Positions 1 to 8,000 of a DNA stretch of 64,000 nucleotides are shown piece by piece. The stretch covers positions 1 to 64,000 of the forward strand of contig NZ_JAPRAQ010000027.1 of NCBI RefSeq assembly GCF_029989365.1. The letters are read 5' to 3'. The DNA comes from Bradyrhizobium sp. Arg816 (lineage in GTDB: Bacteria; Pseudomonadota; Alphaproteobacteria; Rhizobiales; Xanthobacteraceae). A program made the position numbers and the translations under genes. A model generated the notes under the pieces. That model was not told the DNA's origin, did not search any database, and worked only from the letters and a program-made list of their open reading frames with translations. How positions within the stretch are numbered: position 1 is the first letter of the stretch; the number at the start of each line of letters is the position of its first letter.

Positions 1-99
1 CGTGAGCCGCCCGCCGAGGGCGACAACTACAGATCTTGGCAGGAAATTACCGGGACCAAGGCCTTCTCTCCTGACGTCTTCAGCCTCAAGAGCCGATAA
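1..99 (+). CDS. C-terminal fragment of an unidentified protein (5' end outside the window)
   Basis: Reading frame 1 is open from the first base to a TAA at 97-99 and encodes about 32 residues ending in ...KAFSPDVFSLKSR. The composition (aromatic and charged residues mixed, no Arg/Ala/Pro-rich shadow look) resembles a genuine protein tail. A palindromic intergenic repeat starts ten bases after the stop, as is usual at gene ends here. The family cannot be identified from so little sequence. It converges with alkB. Confidence 0.5.
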   Translation, partial: REPPAEGDNYRSWQEITGTKAFSPDVFSLKSR

Positions 100-108
100 C
101 GCAACAGG

Positions 109-236
109 CCCCTTGTGGGAGAAGGTGCCTTCGAAGGGAAGGCGGATGAGGGGTCTCTATCCGCGGAGACAGACCCCTCATCCGTCTCGCTGCCGCTTCG
201 CGTCAGCGATCCACCCTCTCCCACAAGGGGAGAAGG
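109..236. repeat. Intergenic inverted repeat, family C, copy 1
   Basis: Begins with CCCCTTGTGGGAGAAGG and ends with the inverted form CTCCCACAAGGGGAGAAGG. Internal parts CGGATGAGGGG and GCGGAGACAGACCCCTC are shared with the copy at 55812-55977. It sits between the converging fragment at 1-99 and alkB and can fold into a long hairpin, so it may also end transcription from both sides. Confidence 0.8.
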
Positions 237-240
237 AAGG

Positions 241-894
241 TCACCGCGTTCTGCGAAACGTCAAATTGATCCGCTTCCGCCCGAGCAGCGCGTGCTCGCC
301 ATCGGCGAGCGGCGCAACGCCGTGATAGGCGAGCCTGCTGGGCCCGCCCCAGACGACCACGTCGCCATGGACGAGCCGGAAGCGGCGCGGCTTGTCGCTG
401 CGGGCCAGGCCGCCGAACAGGAAGGTCGCGGGCAGTCCGAGCGAGACCGAGACGATCGGCGCCGAATAGTCCAGCTCGTCCTTGTCCTGATGCAGCGACA
501 GCCGCGTGCCGGGTTCGTAGCGATTGACGAGGCAGGCATCGGGCGCAAAGCCGGTGAAACCGCCCTGCTCCGCCGCGCGCCGGGACAGGTCGCGCAACAC
601 CGGCGGCATCGCGGGCCAGGGCGCGCCGGTTCGCGGATCGATGGGATCGTAGCGGTAGCCGGTGTGATCGGTGATCCAGCCGCGCTCGCCGCAATTGGTC
701 ATCGCCACCGACATCAAATGGCCGCCGGGCGTGGTCATGCGGCGGAACGGCGACTGCGCCACGATCGCGCGCACGGCGGCGATCAGCTCGCTCTCGATCG
801 GCCTGACGAATCCGCGCAGCAACACGGCGCCGTCGGCGAGATCCTCGCGCGACGGCTGTGCCTCGGCGGCCGTGTCGAACAGATCACCCGTCAA
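241..894 (-). CDS. alkB: AlkB-family alkylated-DNA dioxygenase
   Basis: Fe(II)/2-oxoglutarate dioxygenase of 217 residues expected to remove methyl groups from 1-methyladenine and 3-methylcytosine oxidatively. The iron ligands are the HxD pair at His135 and Asp137 and the distal His191. The 2-oxoglutarate-binding arginines lie in KRINLTFR (Arg208, Arg214), matching the RxNxTFR end of E. coli AlkB. Length is normal. The start is a TTG 9 bases after the stop of the upstream oxygenase gene; no in-frame ATG lies nearby. The two genes look like one transcript. Family known from motifs; substrate range inferred. Confidence 0.93.
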   Translation of the reverse strand: MTGDLFDTAAEAQPSREDLADGAVLLRGFVRPIESELIAAVRAIVAQSPFRRMTTPGGHLMSVAMTNCGERGWITDHTGYRYDPIDPRTGAPWPAMPPVLRDLSRRAAEQGGFTGFAPDACLVNRYEPGTRLSLHQDKDELDYSAPIVSVSLGLPATFLFGGLARSDKPRRFRLVHGDVVVWGGPSRLAYHGVAPLADGEHALLGRKRINLTFRRTR

Positions 895-903
895 TCGCAG
901 CGC

Positions 904-1650
904 TCATTTGGCATCATGGAAGATCACACCCAGCGTGTGGCGCTGACCGGACCTGATCCGGCTGACGCCATGGCGGAGATTAACGCGGTAGGTGCCGCGT
1001 GTCCCCTGCACCGGGCGGTGATGCACAGCGAAGGCGACCGCATCGCCCTGCATCAGCGGCACGACCTCGGCGCGGGACTGCATGCGTGGCCGCTGCTCGG
1101 TGAGCACGAACTCGCCGCCGGTGAAATCGCGTCCCGGTTCGGACAGGAGGATCGCGACCTGAAGCGGGAACACGTGCTCGCCGTAGAGGTCCTGGTGCAG
1201 GCAGTTGAAATCGCCGGTCTCGTATTGCAGCAGCAGCGGCGTCGGCCGCGCCTGGCCTGCTTCGTGGCAGCGCTTGAGGAACGCCGCATGCGCGGCCGGG
1301 TAACGGATGTCGATCCCCATCGCCTCGTTCCAGCGATTGGCGACGGCCTGAAGGTGCGCATACAGCGCCGGGCGCAGCTGCGCGATGAGATCGGGCAGCG
1401 GGTAGGAGAAATATTTGTACTCGCCACGGCCAAAACCGTGGCGGCCCATGACGATGCGGCTGCGGAAGTGGGTGTCGTCCGGGTAGAGTTCGGCGACGGC
1501 GCGGCATTGGTCCGGTGTCAGCAGATTCTTCAGGACGGCGCTGCCCTGGGAGTCGAGTTCGGCGGTGATCTGGGGCCAATCGAGGGCGTCGACGTGGGCG
1601 GCGAGGTCGACTGAGGGTTTAGGGGGTGATTTGCGTGCCATTGCTGTCAT
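904..1650 (-). CDS. 2OG-Fe(II) oxygenase, Oxygenase-NA/DUF2086 type
   Basis: A 248-residue member of the prolyl-hydroxylase-like 2-oxoglutarate oxygenases. HQD at 152-154 supplies the first His and Asp iron ligands and a distal His lies at 210 or 211; downstream arginines can bind 2-oxoglutarate. The family often accompanies alkB and ada genes, which fits its place directly upstream of alkB, so a role in alkylation or nucleic-acid repair is plausible but unproven. ATG at 1650 is preferred because AAGGTGG lies about 7 bases upstream; a GTG at 1659 would add three residues. Confidence 0.8.
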   Translation of the reverse strand: MTAMARKSPPKPSVDLAAHVDALDWPQITAELDSQGSAVLKNLLTPDQCRAVAELYPDDTHFRSRIVMGRHGFGRGEYKYFSYPLPDLIAQLRPALYAHLQAVANRWNEAMGIDIRYPAAHAAFLKRCHEAGQARPTPLLLQYETGDFNCLHQDLYGEHVFPLQVAILLSEPGRDFTGGEFVLTEQRPRMQSRAEVVPLMQGDAVAFAVHHRPVQGTRGTYRVNLRHGVSRIRSGQRHTLGVIFHDAK

Positions 1651-1708
1651 GACTGCCACCTTCGCAAGACCGCCCCGCCCTTTGCCACCCGATTCCCGAC
1701 TATCTCCT

Positions 1709-1795
1709 CGTCATTGCGAGCGAAGCGAAGCAATCCAGAGTCTTTCCGCAGAGGGATCCTGGATTGCTTCGTCGCAAGGGCTCCTCGCAATGACG
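1709..1795. repeat. Intergenic inverted repeat, family A, copy 1
   Basis: Ends are CGTCATTGCGAGCGAAGCG and the inverse CTCGCAATGACG, with inner arms GCAATCCAG and CTGGATTGC. The same architecture recurs at 48368-48453 and 58006-58086. It lies upstream of the 2OG oxygenase and downstream of the DUF2848 gene's 3' end. Confidence 0.88.
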
Positions 1796-1806
1796 GCGGA
1801 GAGGTA

Positions 1807-2493
1807 TCAGCCTCGCACCGGCAGCGTCGTCACGTCATAGCCGTGCTTGATCGTCCGTTTCAGCACGGGATCCTCAAGCTCGAACTCGAAGCGATCGGCG
1901 GGGCGGATGCCGCCCTTGGCGGCGAAGGTGCCGCCGAACATGGCGCAGCCGTCGGGGAACTTGCCACCCTCAAAGCCGCGCGCGATGAGGTCGGCGACCG
2001 GCAGCATCGCGTCGAGCGTGCCCTCCTGGTAGAGCACGCGCTCGCCCTTGATCCAGGCGTAGGAGCGCAAAATCATCCTGTCCCAATGGCCGATGACGTC
2101 CTCGAGCTCCCAGAGCGTCGATGCGACCGGCTTGTCGCACATCTGCTTGGAGACGGTGACGTTGTAGGCCTCGACCTTGCGGTCGGTATGGTCGGAGCCG
2201 CAACCGACGAAGATGCGACCCTGCCAGCCGATCAGCACGAACTCGACCTCGCCGGAGGAATCCCCACCGGTGCATTCGATGCGGTCTTCCTGAGTCAGCC
2301 GCCGCGCCGAGCCGCGATAGTAGATCGGCGTCGAGGCCGGCGGGGCGATGCCCATCTCTTGCAGCTCGGCGATGTGCTTGTCGCGGGCGACGGGATCGCG
2401 GCCGGTCCAGCCGGCAATGACCATCTGGTCGATCGCCAGCGTCAGCGGCGTGGTGGTGTCCTGGGCGTCGACGGTGAAAGTCAGGTCAAACAC
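1807..2493 (-). CDS. DUF2848 family protein (fumarylacetoacetate-hydrolase-like)
   Basis: A 228-residue soluble protein matching the DUF2848 pattern: IYYRGSARRLTQ, a GCGSDHTDRKVE segment near the middle, and a MFGGTFAAKGG segment near the C-terminus. DUF2848 proteins resemble the FAH fold and often sit next to amidases in proteobacteria. It begins with GTG and overlaps the last 8 bases of the upstream amidase gene, so translation is probably coupled. A joint role in opening or hydrolysing an amide or a dicarbonyl product is inference only; no substrate is evident. Confidence 0.8.
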   Translation of the reverse strand: MFDLTFTVDAQDTTTPLTLAIDQMVIAGWTGRDPVARDKHIAELQEMGIAPPASTPIYYRGSARRLTQEDRIECTGGDSSGEVEFVLIGWQGRIFVGCGSDHTDRKVEAYNVTVSKQMCDKPVASTLWELEDVIGHWDRMILRSYAWIKGERVLYQEGTLDAMLPVADLIARGFEGGKFPDGCAMFGGTFAAKGGIRPADRFEFELEDPVLKRTIKHGYDVTTLPVRG

Positions 2494-3835
2494 GAATTAC
2501 GGCCTCCATGCCGGCAGCAAGCTCGAAAATACGACGGTCCGATCCGCCCGCGCCCGCCAGCATCAGGCCGACGGGAATTTCGCCCTCGCGATGCGCGGGC
2601 AGCGAGATGGCGCAACCGTCGATCATGTTGATGAGAGTGCAATTGCGCAGCGCGCGCAGGTTTTCCCTGGTGAACGCCTTGTCATCGGCGAGATCGGAAA
2701 TCTTCGGCGGGGTGTTGGCGGTGGTGGGCAGCACCAACGCGTCATAGGGCGCCATGCGCGCATTGACGCGCGCAATCAGCGAGCGGCGCTCGTTGAGAAG
2801 ATCGATGTAATCGGCCGCGCTCTGCGCCTCGCCGCGCATGATGCGCACGAAGACCCTGGGATCGTAGACGTCGCCCTTGGCCGTGATGAGGTAGCGATGC
2901 CAGGCGTAGCTTTCGGATGCCGCAAAGCCGCCCTTGGCGTTCATCGGGCCGATGTCGTGAAATTCGGCCATCTCGATGCGCTCGATGATCGCACCGTGAT
3001 CGGCGAGGCTCTTGAGCGCGCGCTCGAAGGTCGAGGCAACTTCCGCATCGAGATCGTCGAGTGCAATCGTGGTCGGCACTGCGAGCCGCATGCCCTTTGC
3101 CGGTCGCGGCTTCAGCGGAACGATCGGCTCGTTCGCGAGCACGGCATCGAGAATGGCACAGCAGCTGACCGATCGCGCCAGCGGCCCGATGCTGTCGAGC
3201 GAGAAGGACAGCGGCACGGAGCCGTCCAGCGGCACGCGGCGCTGCGTCGGCTTGTAACCGACGATGCCGTTGAAGGCGGCCGGAATCCGGCAGGAGCCGC
3301 CGGTGTCGGTGCCGAGCGCGCCATGCGCCATGCCGTCGAGCACGGACACCGCGGCGCCCGAGGACGAGCCGCCGGGCACGTGTCCTTCGGCCCGGTTCCA
3401 GGCGCCCTTCGGCGTGCCGTAATGCGGATTGATGCCGATGCCGGAATAGGCGAACTCGGTCATGTTGGTCCGCCCGATCACGACGAAGCCGGCGTGGCGC
3501 AGCCGCGCAACCGCCGCCGCATCGTGCTCCGCCGGATCGGAATCGTCGAGCGCACGAGAGCCGGCGCGCGTCGTCTGCCCCCTGATATCGAAGAGATCCT
3601 TGATCGAGATCGGGATGCCGGTATAGCGCGACGGCGCGGCTTTGGCCTTGCGCAAGCCGTCCATCGCATCCGCGGTTGCGAGCGCGGCGTCCTTGTCGAC
3701 GTGGATGAAGGCACGTCGACCCTCGCCGGCCGGATCGGCGATCCTGGCGAGGCAGGCCTCGACCAGCTTGCGGGAGGTCGTGCGGCCGCTTTCGAGGTCG
3801 TCGGCGAGCTTCGCCAGTGTCGGAAAATCGGGCAT
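2486..3835 (-). CDS. Amidase (amidase signature family)
   Basis: 449 residues of the Ser-cisSer-Lys amidase family, hydrolysing a carboxamide or carbamate. Visible residues are the catalytic Lys79 in SIKD, the Gly/Ser-rich PGGSSSG at 154-160 with the cis-Ser, and the nucleophile Ser181 in DTGGSCRIP. AtzF/GatA-like homologues have this length. The stop overlaps the GTG start of the DUF2848 gene. A perfect 14-bp palindrome (3852-3865) lies 17 bases upstream of the ATG and may control the operon. The substrate cannot be read from sequence. Confidence 0.88.
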   Translation of the reverse strand: MPDFPTLAKLADDLESGRTTSRKLVEACLARIADPAGEGRRAFIHVDKDAALATADAMDGLRKAKAAPSRYTGIPISIKDLFDIRGQTTRAGSRALDDSDPAEHDAAAVARLRHAGFVVIGRTNMTEFAYSGIGINPHYGTPKGAWNRAEGHVPGGSSSGAAVSVLDGMAHGALGTDTGGSCRIPAAFNGIVGYKPTQRRVPLDGSVPLSFSLDSIGPLARSVSCCAILDAVLANEPIVPLKPRPAKGMRLAVPTTIALDDLDAEVASTFERALKSLADHGAIIERIEMAEFHDIGPMNAKGGFAASESYAWHRYLITAKGDVYDPRVFVRIMRGEAQSAADYIDLLNERRSLIARVNARMAPYDALVLPTTANTPPKISDLADDKAFTRENLRALRNCTLINMIDGCAISLPAHREGEIPVGLMLAGAGGSDRRIFELAAGMEAVIRV

Positions 3836-3851
3836 GTCTGTCTCACGGAAT

Positions 3852-3865
3852 ATTGCGCGCGCAAT
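3852..3865. promoter_or_regulatory. Perfect 14-bp palindrome upstream of the amidase operon
   Basis: ATTGCGCGCGCAAT reads the same on both strands and lies 17-30 bases before the amidase ATG. A second inverted repeat, TGCGCAT (3899-3905) and ATGCGCA (3916-3922), lies about 35 bases further up. Both sit in the 192-bp divergent region between the amidase and the Zn-ribbon gene, where operators are expected. No regulator gene is adjacent. Confidence 0.45.
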
Positions 3866-4027
3866 CTATAGCGCCGCCTCGGTTCGACACAAGCATTGTG
3901 CGCATGATGGCATGCATGCGCATTGCTGGACCGTTGACGCGCCATGGTCGATTGTCGCATCAGGATCGAAACAGGCAGGCGTGAAGCCATGCCTTAGCAA
4001 GAATTGCCTTTGGGAGGGTTTTCCGAC

Positions 4028-4441
4028 ATGGCCGAACCGCAGCGCGCGCGCCCAAAACCGACGCCGGAGACCCAGCATTTCTGGGACGGCACGAAAGCGG
4101 GCGAATTGCGTTTGCAGCGCTGCGACGCCTGCGCGCATGTCTATTTCCCGCCGCGCCCGTTCTGCCCCTCCTGCGCCTCGCGCAAGGTCAGCATCTTCAA
4201 GGCGAGTGGCAACGGTTTCCTCTACAGCTACGTGATCAATCATCGTCCCGCCGCGCCCGGCTTCACGCCGCCTTATGCGATCGCGGTGGTCGAACTCGCC
4301 GAAGGACCGCGGATGATGAGCAACATCATCGATTGTCCGCAGACGCCGGAGGCGCTCGAGCTCGACATGAAGCTCGAGGTCGCCTTCGAGGCACTCGACG
4401 ACAAGATCACCCTCCCCGTCTTCCGTCCGGCGAAGGGGTAA
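4028..4441 (+). CDS. Zn-ribbon / OB-fold (DUF35) protein
   Basis: 137 residues: an N-terminal rubredoxin-like zinc ribbon with CDAC (Cys32, Cys35) and CPSC (Cys46, Cys49), followed by an OB-fold that typically binds acyl-CoA or acts as subunit of a thiolase-fold partner. The gene ends 3 bases before the thiolase-like gene, matching the known thiolase plus DUF35 pairing (as in ChsH2/Ltp2-type retro-aldolases of steroid breakdown). GGGAGG at 4012-4017 sets the ATG at 4028, ten bases downstream. Confidence 0.9.
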   Translation: MAEPQRARPKPTPETQHFWDGTKAGELRLQRCDACAHVYFPPRPFCPSCASRKVSIFKASGNGFLYSYVINHRPAAPGFTPPYAIAVVELAEGPRMMSNIIDCPQTPEALELDMKLEVAFEALDDKITLPVFRPAKG

Positions 4442-4444
4442 GCC

Positions 4445-5584
4445 ATGCGCAGGAACCAGGTTGCCGTCGTCGGCGCGGCCGAGACCACCGAGCTCGGCGT
4501 CATCCCCAACGCCTCGCAGCTCCAGCTTCACGCGGATGCGGCGCTCAACGCCATCGCCGATGCCGGGCTGAAACTGTCCGACATCGACGGCTTTGCCACC
4601 GCGGTCGAAACGCCGCAGCAGGTCTGCCATTACCTCGGAATCAAGCCAACCTGGGTGGACGGCACCTCGGTCGGCGGCTGCTCGTTCATGCTGCACGTTC
4701 GCCATGCGGCGGCGGCGATCGAGGCAGGTCTCTGCAAGACCGTGCTGATCACCCATGCCGAGAGCGGCAAGTCGATGATCGGCAAGGCGCCGCGCTCGAT
4801 CCCCGCCGACAGCCTGCAAGGGCAGTTCGAGGCGCCGTTCGGCGTCTACGGCCCGCCCAGCATGTTCCCGATCCCCGTGCTGCGCTTCATGAAGACCTAC
4901 GGCATCACGCATGAGCAGCTCGCCTCGGTGGCGGTCGTGCAGCGGGAATGGGCGGCGAAGAATCCGCGCGCAATGATGAAGGACCCGATCACGGTCGCCG
5001 ACGTGCTCAATTCGCGCATGATCGCCTATCCGTTCCGGCTGCTCCAGTGCTGCCTCGTCACCGACGGCGGCGGCGCGCTGATCCTGACCTCGGCCGACCG
5101 CGCCAAGGATTTTCCACGCAAGCCCGTCTACATCATGGGCACCGGCGAGAGCGTGGAGACGCCGATGGTCAGCCAGATGGAAACGTTCAACTCCTCGCGC
5201 GCGTTCAAGACCGCCGGCCCGCTGGCGTTCAGGGAAGCCGGCATCGCGCACCGGGATGTCGACCATCTCATGATCTACGATGCGTTTGCGCATCTGCCGC
5301 TGTTCGGCCTCGGCGATCTCGGCTTCATGCCGCATGAGGAGACGGGCAGGTTCATCGCCGACGGCAACACCCGGCCGGGCGGCAAGCTCCCGCTCAACAC
5401 CAATGGCGGCGGATTGAGCTACATGCATTCGGGCATGTACGGCATGTACGCACTTCAGGAGAGCGTACGCCAGATGCGCGGGATTGCGCCGGCACAGGTG
5501 CCGAATGCGAAGATTTCAGTGTGCCACGGCGTCGGCGGCATGTTCGCCGCAAGTGGCACGATCGTGTTTACGAACGAGAGGTGA
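4445..5584 (+). CDS. Thiolase-fold protein (SCP-x/lipid-transfer thiolase-like)
   Basis: 379 residues with the thiolase fold: N-terminal strand VAVVGAAET, the loop VGGCS around 77-80, CCLVTDGGGA in the middle and CHGVGGMF near the C-terminus. By hand alignment the classical nucleophile cysteine position is Gly, with a Cys one residue later, so it may be a retro-aldolase or condensing enzyme and not a simple thiolase. It follows the Zn-ribbon protein by 3 bases; the two probably form a complex. An SDR follows after a repeat. Acyl-CoA chain shortening is a reasonable inference. Confidence 0.83.
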   Translation: MRRNQVAVVGAAETTELGVIPNASQLQLHADAALNAIADAGLKLSDIDGFATAVETPQQVCHYLGIKPTWVDGTSVGGCSFMLHVRHAAAAIEAGLCKTVLITHAESGKSMIGKAPRSIPADSLQGQFEAPFGVYGPPSMFPIPVLRFMKTYGITHEQLASVAVVQREWAAKNPRAMMKDPITVADVLNSRMIAYPFRLLQCCLVTDGGGALILTSADRAKDFPRKPVYIMGTGESVETPMVSQMETFNSSRAFKTAGPLAFREAGIAHRDVDHLMIYDAFAHLPLFGLGDLGFMPHEETGRFIADGNTRPGGKLPLNTNGGGLSYMHSGMYGMYALQESVRQMRGIAPAQVPNAKISVCHGVGGMFAASGTIVFTNER

Positions 5585-5594
5585 CGCGCTGCTC

Positions 5595-5732
5595 GCCTCT
5601 CCCTCTCCCCGTTCTTACGGGGAGAGGGTTGGGGTGAGGGTCTGCCTCCACACACCGGACTCGCGGAGAGTCCCCCTCACCTGGATTGCATCTTCGATGC
5701 AATCCGACCTCTCCCCGCGAGCGGGGCGAGGT
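5595..5732. repeat. Intergenic inverted repeat, family B, copy 1
   Basis: Starts GCCTCTCCCTCTCCCCG, contains the small hairpin CCCCGTTCTTACGGGG, then GGGTTGGGGTGAGGG, an inner palindrome GGATTGCATCTTCGATGCAATCC and a closing ACCTCTCCCCG. The copy at 27793-27950 shares the outer parts almost base for base but has a different inner palindrome. It lies between the thiolase-like gene and the SDR of the same strand. Confidence 0.87.
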
Positions 5733-5766
5733 AAGAAACGTCGGAACGAATAGCGGAGAACCCCAC

Positions 5767-6681
5767 ATGACAAAATCACTGCAGGACAAGGTCATCATCG
5801 TCACCGGCGCAGGCCGTGGCATCGGGCGCGAGATCGCGCTGCTCTGCGCGGCGGAGGGCGCCAAGGTCGTCGTCAACGACCCCGGCGTCGCCGCCGACGG
5901 CGCCGGTACCAGCGCCACGCCGGCCGAAGAGGTTGTCGAGGAAATCAAGAAGCGCGGCGGCATCGCCGTCCCGAACTTCGAGTCGGTGGCGGAAGCCGTC
6001 CCCGCCAGCAAGATCGTGAAGACCGCGACCGATCATTTCGGCCGGCTCGACGGCGTCGTCAACAATGCCGGCATCTTGCGCGACATGATCTTCCACAAGA
6101 TGAGCGTGGAAGCGTTCGAGGCCGTCATCAAGGTTCACCTGATGGGCTCGTTCTACGTCAGCCACGCCGCGGCGCGGATCTTTCGCGAGCAGGAGAGCGG
6201 CTCCTTCGTGCACTTCACCTCGACCTCCGGCCTGATCGGCAATTTTGGCCAGGCCAACTACGCCGCGGCCAAGCTCGGCATCATCGGGCTGTCGAAGTCG
6301 ATCGCGCTCGACATGGGCCGCTTCAACGTTCGCTCCAACTGCGTCTCGCCGTTCGCCTGGACCCGCATGATCGGCACCATCCCGACCGAGACCGAAGCCG
6401 AAAAGGCGCGCGTCGAGAAGATCAAGCAGATGGGACCGGAGAAGATCGCGCCGATCTGCGCCTATCTGCTGTCCGATGCCGCCAAGGACGTCTCCGGGCA
6501 GATCTTCGGCGCACGCATGAACGAGCTGTTCCTGTTCAGCCAGAACCGTCCGCTGCGCTCGGTGCATCGGAGCGAAGGCTGGACGCCGCAAACGATCGCG
6601 GAACACGGCATGCCGGCGCTGAAGGGCTCGTTCTACAAGCTTGACCGTTCCGCCGACATCTTCCCCTGGGATCCCGTGTAA
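5767..6681 (+). CDS. Short-chain dehydrogenase/reductase (3-hydroxyacyl-CoA dehydrogenase-like)
   Basis: 304 residues with a classical SDR core: TGAGRGIG cofactor loop (13-20), NNAG near 99-102, catalytic Ser152-154 region, Tyr165 and Lys169 in YAAAK. The C-terminal extension of about 40 residues and the overall pattern resemble the dehydrogenase part of peroxisomal-type multifunctional enzymes acting on 3-hydroxyacyl-CoA. It follows the thiolase-like gene on the same strand, so it could supply the 3-oxoacyl-CoA used by that enzyme. ATG at 5767 is chosen with GGAGA about 8 bases upstream. Confidence 0.88.
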   Translation: MTKSLQDKVIIVTGAGRGIGREIALLCAAEGAKVVVNDPGVAADGAGTSATPAEEVVEEIKKRGGIAVPNFESVAEAVPASKIVKTATDHFGRLDGVVNNAGILRDMIFHKMSVEAFEAVIKVHLMGSFYVSHAAARIFREQESGSFVHFTSTSGLIGNFGQANYAAAKLGIIGLSKSIALDMGRFNVRSNCVSPFAWTRMIGTIPTETEAEKARVEKIKQMGPEKIAPICAYLLSDAAKDVSGQIFGARMNELFLFSQNRPLRSVHRSEGWTPQTIAEHGMPALKGSFYKLDRSADIFPWDPV

Positions 6682-6811
6682 AGGATCCCGTCTAGCCGCA
6701 TTTCCGGCATCCATGCCCTGCGATCTCTGGTTGTCTGGTCCGGAGATCGCCCCGCTTTATGCCCGATTGCGGGCGAATGGTGTCCTCCCAACAAAACTTT
6801 GGGAGGAAACC

Positions 6812-7930
6812 ATGACAAGAACACTGACCAACTCTGACGATACGACTGCAAGCGAGCGTGGCGGTCTCGGCCGCCGCACTCTCCTCAAGGGCACGGCAAC
6901 CCTGGCCGCATCGGCCCTGCTCGCCTCGCGCAGCGAGGCCCGCGACTTCGGCGCCAGCGCCGAGCCGCAGCGCTATCCCGACCCCGACATCGTCGTCATC
7001 GATCCCAAGCGCTTCAAGGCCAAGGTCGGCAACACCGTGATCAAGCGGCTCTATACCGGCTGCCTGTGGGCGGAAGGTCCGGCGTGGAATGCGCAGGGGC
7101 AATATCTCGTCTGGAGCGACATCCCGGCCAACCGGCAGCTTCGCTATCTCGACGACGACGGCCATATCTCCGAGCAGTTCCACAAGCCGTCGAACGAAGC
7201 CAACGGCAACTCGTTCGACACCGAAGGACGCCAGCTCAGCGCCGAGCGCACCCGCCTCGTCCGCCACGAGCACGACGGTTCGGTCACGACACTGGCCGAG
7301 CAGGCGGGCGGCAAGCCGCTCAACGGCCCGAACGACATGGTGGTGCACCCCAACGACAAGGCGATCTGGTTCACCGATCCCGGCTATGGCGCGATCAGCA
7401 TCTACGAAGGCAAGCTCGCCAATACCGGCTCGCTGCAGCCCTATCAGAAGGAGGCGGTCTATCGGCTGGACACGCAAACCGGACAGGTTTCAAAGGTCGC
7501 CGACGAGCCGTTCAAACCCAACGGCATCGCGTTCTCTCACGACTACAAGAAACTCTATGTCTGCGACACCGGCATCACGCACTACCCTGAAGCCAAGAAC
7601 GTGGTGTGGTCCTACGACATCGACGGGCCAAAGCTGTCGAACCCGAAGAAGCTGATCGACATGACGCTCGACGGAAAGTCAGGCTTCCCGGACGGCCTGC
7701 GCGTCGACACCGAGGGCAACATCTGGGTCGGTGCCGGCTGGGTCGGCCCCGGTTATGACGGCGTGCAGGTGTTTTCAGGCGCCGACGGCGCACGCATCGG
7801 GCAGATTCTGTTGCCCGAGACCTGCGCGAATGTCTGCTTCGGCGGCAAGAAGCGCAACCGCCTGTTCATGACCGCGAGCCAGTCGCTGTATGCGGTCTAT
7901 GTGGAGACGCAGGGGGCGCATTTCTGTTGA
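6812..7930 (+). CDS. Tat-exported SMP-30/gluconolactonase/LRE family protein
   Basis: 372 residues. An N-terminal twin-arginine signal (GRRTLLK at 20-26, then a hydrophobic Ala/Leu stretch to about residue 43) predicts export of the folded protein. The rest is a six-bladed beta-propeller with EGPAWN, NGPNDMVV, WFTDPGYG and FPDGLRVD, the acidic and Asn residues of which bind a divalent metal in gluconolactonases. It probably hydrolyses a sugar or aromatic lactone in the periplasm. GGGAGGAAA ends just before the ATG. Promoter elements were not recognised in the 130 bases upstream. Confidence 0.9.
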   Translation: MTRTLTNSDDTTASERGGLGRRTLLKGTATLAASALLASRSEARDFGASAEPQRYPDPDIVVIDPKRFKAKVGNTVIKRLYTGCLWAEGPAWNAQGQYLVWSDIPANRQLRYLDDDGHISEQFHKPSNEANGNSFDTEGRQLSAERTRLVRHEHDGSVTTLAEQAGGKPLNGPNDMVVHPNDKAIWFTDPGYGAISIYEGKLANTGSLQPYQKEAVYRLDTQTGQVSKVADEPFKPNGIAFSHDYKKLYVCDTGITHYPEAKNVVWSYDIDGPKLSNPKKLIDMTLDGKSGFPDGLRVDTEGNIWVGAGWVGPGYDGVQVFSGADGARIGQILLPETCANVCFGGKKRNRLFMTASQSLYAVYVETQGAHFC

Positions 7931-7944
7931 GGCAGCGAATAGTG

Positions 7945-8000
7945 AGTGGCGAGTGGCGAATAGGGTTCTATTCGTTACTCGCCATTCGCAACTCGCCACT
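7945..8000. terminator. Inverted repeat between converging genes, possible bidirectional terminator
   Basis: AGTGGCGAGT at 7945-7954 is the exact inverse of ACTCGCCACT at 7991-8000, with nested GAATAG/CTATTC arms between them. It fills the short gap between the SMP-30 gene and ppc, which converge. It lacks a clear T-run, so termination is inferred from position and folding only. Confidence 0.5.

Noticed and set aside
115..1614. A 499-codon plus-strand frame covering alkB and the second oxygenase
   Set aside because: It spans two well-supported genes on the other strand and a repeat, and lacks any protein-like motif.
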